Shown here piece after piece: positions 59,407 through 64,000 of a stretch of 64,000 bases of DNA. Origin of the DNA: Deroplatys truncata (taxonomy: Eukaryota; Arthropoda; Insecta; Mantodea; Mantidae); the NCBI GenBank assembly GCA_030765065.1, contig CM060978.1, positions 219,189,498 to 219,253,497 of the forward strand. The letters run 5' to 3'. Position 1 is the first letter of the stretch; the number at the start of each line of letters is the position of its first letter. Below the pieces are notes generated by a model. It worked only from the letters and a program-made list of their open reading frames with translations. It was not told where the DNA came from and ran no database searches. Position numbers and translations under genes: made by a program.

Positions 59407-59760
59407 TTATAGGATTCTGAAGCCCAAAAACTGTAGGAACTGCTGATTGCGTGATGTCAACCTGATGGGCGTCAAGGGCAGAGCATGATGTGTGCGTCGA
59501 ATCATTCCATTATTATATCCTCGACGTCGTTGACTTCTTCTAAAAACTATAGGCATTATGCTTATATCCTTGTTTCTAAAGGCAATGATATTGCTGTTAG
59601 GCTCCCCTGTTTGCTCTATGAAGCGGATGTTTATGAACAACAGGTAAAATTTGATTTGATGGTTCCTGTGAAATACGTTATCCAGGCGTAACAGATGGGA
59701 AAACTGGTAGATGGAGTGTCCACCTTTACTATAGAGGAAGGAGACTGATGCAATACTGCG
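59407..59760 (-). pseudogene. C-terminal fragment of a small Polinton/adintovirus-associated type protein
   Basis: A minus-strand frame open for 118 codons without an ATG. It has a hydrophobic first half, then FRRSQRRRGYNNG, and ends LTSRNQQFLQFLGFRIL before the stop. A C-terminus of the type LTxxNxxFLxxLGF is one I associate with small virion-type proteins of these elements. The basic tract before it fits. The N-terminus is missing or lies in an exon I cannot see. It has the same strand as the PLA2/core remnant 250 bases upstream. Confidence 0.4.
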
Positions 59761-60010
59761 CTAAATTCGTATGATGCTCAACTTAAATATATTCACCAGG
59801 TAATCAGATTCAGAAAGCTGCTTAGATGGAATAACTTTGTCACTGAAGGGCCACAGAACGTTCCTATAGAACAATCACTGGAAAAAATCAAGAGTGAAAG
59901 GACATTTTAATGACATTTTTATTATTATTATTCACTGATCTAATAAAGAAGACATTCGCATCCTAATATGAGGAATCTTTAAACGTAGGGCATACAAGTC
60001 AAGGTCTATG

Positions 60011-60780
60011 TTACTCAATGTTTTTCCGGGACAAGTATAGCCCTCTACCTGAGTTTTTTGAATTCCCTTTCAGGCTCTGTCTCCTCTTCGTTTCTGTGTT
60101 TCTTCCCTTATTCTTCTTCACTCGAAAACCTCTCCCTCTTGCTTCAATTTCTCTGTTATGTCTCATCATTTCAGCAAGTTGTTTATCTGCAGCTTTTTTC
60201 GTATTTACAGCTGTAGCAATTTGTGATGCACCTCCAGCGGCGGCTCCTAGTGCAGCAATAATTGGTATCAGTGGTAGAAATCCTCCTCGTTTCTTCTTTT
60301 TGGACCCTCCGCCAACAGATACCTTTCTCTCAATTTCTCTCTTATGCCTCATCATTTCGGCAAGTTGTTTATCTGCTGCCTTTTTCTTATTTACTGCTGA
60401 GGCAATTTGGGCTGCACCTCCGGCAGCAGCGCCTAGAGCTGCAATAATTGGTATGAGAGGTAGAAATCCTCCTCGTTTCTTCTTCATGGTTACTGCACCT
60501 GGAACTACCTTTCCCTTCATAATTGCTGTTACTAGTCACGCTGCCAACTTTTTCACCTAATGTAACATCAGATTGCACGCTTTTCCAAGTCGTTTCAGTC
60601 AGATCTTGTCACCAATGTTTCTCGAAGCAGAGACCTTATGCTGAGCGTTGGCAATGCCACTAAGATTACACGAATCGTCTAACGGAATGATTCCAAGGTC
60701 TCCTCTCTTTAATTTTTCTCTAGCTTTACCACAGTTCCTCAGCCTATGTAACCAGGTAAATGTACTTCAATGATTGCAGG
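60011..60780 (-). pseudogene. PLA2-like plus hydrophobic virion-core-like protein, endogenous adintovirus/Polinton type
   Basis: The minus strand carries two linked modules. The N-terminal part (60780 to about 60525) has EVHLPGY, RGDLGIIPLDD, an Ala/Ser/Lys stretch and DVTLGEKV, the layout of a parvovirus-like phospholipase A2 domain, in three frames with two stops. Where the catalytic His-Asp pair is expected, the sequence reads SGIANAQHK. The C-terminal part is an intact 169-codon frame (60520-60011) with two copies of a 65-residue unit: basic KKKRGG, the hydrophobic run FLPLIPIIAALGAAAGG, an AxxKQLAEMMRH helix. It ends in a basic tail with GRGLYLSRK. Such PLA2 and Gly/Ala-rich core modules occur in adintoviruses, where they are thought to act in capsid or membrane steps. 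The copy is broken and I infer no activity. Confidence 0.7.
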
Positions 60781-61067
60781 CTAGTGAGAGAGTTAATTAA
60801 ACCGAAACCTCTTGCGAGCTTAACCACCTTAGCTCTCACGTTATACTAATCGATTTTTATTCAGGATAGTTCTTTTATACTTTCTCATTAGCGTATATAC
60901 ATTAAGAGCGATTTATTTTACTTTAGCCGTCAAGATAGAGAGGATGAAACAAGAATGCTCACAGCCTATTGATATGTTAGACTTTGAAAGCGACTTTAGA
61001 TGTGAACTTAGTGGAAAACTGTTTCATGTCAACGTTATATACGTTCCCATCATGTAACCCATTCAGG
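60781..61067. other. Short spacer before the minisatellite
   Basis: AT-rich, no motif. The plus-strand 450 aa frame begins here (60984), but only its first 29 codons lie outside the repeat. Confidence 0.5.
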
Positions 61068-63590
61068 GAAAAGGTGACCAGCAAAGGGAAAAAGGTGACC
61101 AGAAAAGGGAAAAAGGTGACCAGGAAAGGGAAAAAGGTGACCAGGAAAGGGAAAAAGGTGACCAGGAAAGGGAAAAAGGTGACCAGCAAAGGGAAAAAGG
61201 TGACCAGGAAAGGAAAAAAGGTGACCAGCAAAGGGAAAAAGGTGACCAGCAAAGGGAAAAAGGTGACCAGGAAAGGGCAAGAGGTGACCAGCAAAGGGAA
61301 AAAGGGGACCAGGAAAGGGAAAAAGGTGACCAGCAAAGGGAAAAAGGTGACCAGCAAAGGGAAAAAGGTGACCAGCAAAGGGAAAAAGGTGACCAGGAAA
61401 GGGAAAAAGGTGACCAGCAAAGGGAAAAAGGTGACCAGGAAAGGGAAAAAGGTGACCAGCAAAGGGAAAAAGGTGACCAGGAAAGGGAAAAAGGTGACCA
61501 GGAAAGGGAAAAAGGTGACCAGGAAAGGGAAAAAGGTGACCAGCAAAGGGAAAAAGGTGACCAGCAAAGGGAAAAAGGTGACCAGCAAAGGGAAAAAGGT
61601 GTCCGGCAAAGGGAAAAAGGTGACCAGCAAAGGGAAAAAGGTGACCAGGAAAGGGAAAAAGGTGACCAGCAAAGGGATAAAGGTGACCAGGAAAGGGAAA
61701 AAGGTGACCAGCAAAGGGAAAAAGGTGACCAGGAAAGGGAAAAAGGTGACCAGCAAAGGGAAAAAGGTGACCAGCAAAGGGAAAAAGGTGACCAGGAAAG
61801 GGAAAAAGGTGACCGGCAAAGGGAAAAAGGTGACCGGCAAAGGGAAAAAGGTGACCAGCAAAGGGAAAAAGGTGACCAGCAAAGGGAAGAAGGTGAACAG
61901 CAAAGGGAAAAAGGTGACCAGGAAAGGGAAAATGGTGACCAGCAAAGGGAAAAAGGTGACCAGGAAAGGGATAAAGCTGACCAGCAAAGGGAAAAAGGTG
62001 ACCAGGAAAGGGAAAAAGGTGACCATGAAAGGGAAAAAGGTGACCAGCAAAGGGAAAAAGGTGACCAGCAAAGGGAAAAAGGTGACCAGCAAAGGGAAAA
62101 AGGTGACCAGCAAAGGGAAAAAGGTGACCAGGAAAGGGAAAAAGGTGACCAGCAAAGGGAAAAAGGTGACCAGGAAAGGGAAAAAGGTGACCAGCAAAGG
62201 GAAAAAGGTGACCAGGAAAGGGAAAAAGGTGACCAGGAAAGGGAAAAAGGTGACCAGGAAAGGGAAAAAGGTGACCAGCAAAGGGAAAAAGGTGACCAGC
62301 AAAGGGAAAAAGGTGACCAAAAAGGGAAAAAGGTGACCAGCAAAGGGAAAAAGGTGACCAGCAAAGGGAAAAAGGTGACCAGCAAAGGGAAAAAGGTGAC
62401 CAGCAAAGGGAAAAAGGTGACCAAAAAGGGAAAAAGGTGACCAGCAAAGGGAAAAAGGTGACCAGCAAAGGGAAAAAGGTGACCAGCAAAGGGAAAAAGG
62501 TGACCAGCAAAGGGAAAAAGGTGACAAGGAAAGGGAAAAAGGTGACCAGCAAAGGGAAAAAGGTGACCAGGAAAGGGAAAAAGGTGACCAGCAAAGGGAA
62601 AAAGGTGACCAGCAAAGGGAAAAAGGTGACCAGCAAAGGGAAAAAGGTGACCAGCAAAGGGAAAAACGTGACCAGCAAAGGGAAAAAGGTGACCAGGAAA
62701 GGGAAAAAGGTGACCAGCAAAGGGAAAAAGGTGACCAGCAAAGGGAAAAAGGTGACCAGCAAAGGGAAAAAGGTGACCAGGAAAGGGAAAAAGGTGACCA
62801 GGAAAGGGAAAAAGGTGACCAGCAAAGGGAAAAAGGTGACCAGCAAAGGGAAAAAGGTGACAAGGAAAGGGAAAAAGGTGACCAGCAAAGGGAAAAAGGT
62901 GACCAGGAAAGGGAAAAAGGTGACCAGCAAAGGGAAAAAGGTGACCAGCAAAGGGAAAAAGGTGACCAGCAAAGGGAAAAACGTGACCAGCAAAGGGAAA
63001 AAGGTGACCAGGAAAGGGAAAAAGGTGACCAGCAAAGGGAAAAAGGTGACCAGCAAAGGGAAAAAGGTGACCAGCAAAGGGAAAAAGGTGACCAGGAAAG
63101 GGAAAAAGGTGACCAGGAAAGGGAAAAAGGTGACCAGCAAAGGGAAAAAGGTGACCAGCAAAGGGAAAAAGGCGACCAGGAAAGGGAAAAATGTGATCAG
63201 CAAAGGGAAAAAGGTGACCAGCAAAGGGAAAAAAGGTGACCAGCAATGGGAAAAACGTGACCAGCAAAGGGAAAAACATGATCAGCAAAGGGAAAAATGT
63301 GACCAGCAAAGGGAAAAATGTGACCTGCAAAGGGAAAAAGTGACCAGCAAAGGGAAAAAATGTTACCAGCAAAGGGAAAAATGTGACCAGCAACGGGAAA
63401 AATGTGACCAGCAAAGGGAAAAAGGTGACCAGTAAAGGGAAAAATGGGACCAGAAGAGGGAATAACGTGACCTGCAAAGGGAAAAAGGTGACCAGCAAAG
63501 GGGAAAATGTGACCAGCAAAGGGAAAAAGGTGGCCAGCAAAGGGAAAAAAAGGTGACCTGCAAAGGGAAAATGACCAGTATCTCCCTTAA
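61068..63590 (+). repeat. Minisatellite: about 119 copies of a 21 bp unit
   Basis: The unit is GGTGACCAGCAAAGGGAAAAA, slightly longer than 20 bases in all, with a common variant that has GGAAAGGG in place of GCAAAGGG. Because 21 is a multiple of three, and the unit has no stop in one plus frame and all three minus frames, it yields frames of 450 and 332 aa (plus) and 628, 724 and 851 aa (minus). None has a fold, signal or composition suggesting a real protein. Two 20 bp units (at about 62316 and 62420) shift the plus frame. The units at 63180-63590 are more diverged. Confidence 0.97.
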
Positions 63591-64000
63591 CTCTCGCATT
63601 CTCTGTGCTAACTATCAAGAAAACTTGTACTCTTACCTCTATGAATCCATTTCTAGCTACTTGAATCTGCTTGTGCTTAATGAGATAGTTATAATTAACG
63701 AATTACAACTATTATGCGGAAATGCTACAATATTTCGCTTAGTCTAATTCGGACATGGCTGTTTATATGCATCAAAACCTGAGTACATATATAAATACAT
63801 AAATGTTAAAAAATAGCTCAGTCTCGTGTTATCGTATACGAATTCAACATCTACAGTATACATTGACTAGTTTATATATACTGCTTGAGCATGCACACTC
63901 ACAAAGACGGACAATTACAGTCAATTTACGAGAATCTTGATTTTTCGTATATTTCCCAAGGGGGGAGTAATCGCTTTGTTAAGTGCTGCATATGTAATAG
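63591..64000. other. No recognisable feature
   Basis: AT-rich flank. The 64 aa frame at 63553-63747 starts in the repeat and has no motif. Confidence 0.5.

Noticed and set aside
60977-63618. Long ORFs (628, 724 and 851 aa minus; 450 and 332 aa plus) as giant repeat proteins
   Set aside because: They come from a 21 bp unit with no stop in four frames. All frames are open at once, and the variants show no bias that favours one frame.

Overview
The window is eukaryotic nuclear DNA, most likely from an arthropod and probably an insect. It is AT-rich. It contains no recognisable intact host housekeeping gene, no operon-like gene packing and no bacterial signals. It holds decayed class I and class II transposons, tRNA-derived retroposons, microsatellites and a piece of an endogenous virus-like (Polinton/Maverick or adintovirus type) element. 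Family names come from motif recognition by eye, not from database searches.

Layout. 0.8-1.4 kb: tRNA-derived retroposon (related copies at 24.5 and 48.4 kb). 3.2-4.8 kb: Tc1-like transposase pseudogene fused to the 3' end of a mariner-like element. 9.2-17.25 kb, 22.6-29.1 kb and 40.6-46.4 kb: about 20 complete or partial copies, on both strands, of one roughly 0.85-0.95 kb interspersed repeat, called R1 here. 17.25-21.1 kb: badly broken Ty3/gypsy gag-pol. 29-33.8 kb: nothing recognisable. 33.85-36.0 kb: a repetitive arthropod gene of unknown function, split by two jockey-like LINE fragments placed head to head. 36.1-39.8 kb: P-element/THAP-type transposase pseudogene. 46.6-47.7 kb and 51.6-52.97 kb: two mariner-related transposase pseudogenes, the second with long terminal inverted repeats and TA flanks.

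The right-hand 11 kb is the most unusual part. Duplications with octamer and CRE motifs (53.3-54.34 kb) are followed by a roughly 137-141 bp satellite, each monomer of which carries a tRNA T-arm (B-box) look-alike (54.5-56.6 kb). Next come GAGA tracts and a TATA promoter in front of a small two-exon gene (56.8-58.1 kb) of a type seen in Polinton/adintovirus-like elements. Remnants on the opposite strand include a phospholipase A2-like module joined to a duplicated hydrophobic virion-core-like module (60.01-60.78 kb). A 2.5 kb minisatellite of 21 bp units (61.07-63.59 kb) follows and creates long but probably meaningless ORFs on both strands.

The only gene that looks intact is the two-exon gene at 56.94-58.06 kb. 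All transposase, reverse transcriptase and integrase reading frames carry stops, frameshifts or lost catalytic residues, so any mobilisation would need enzymes encoded elsewhere.
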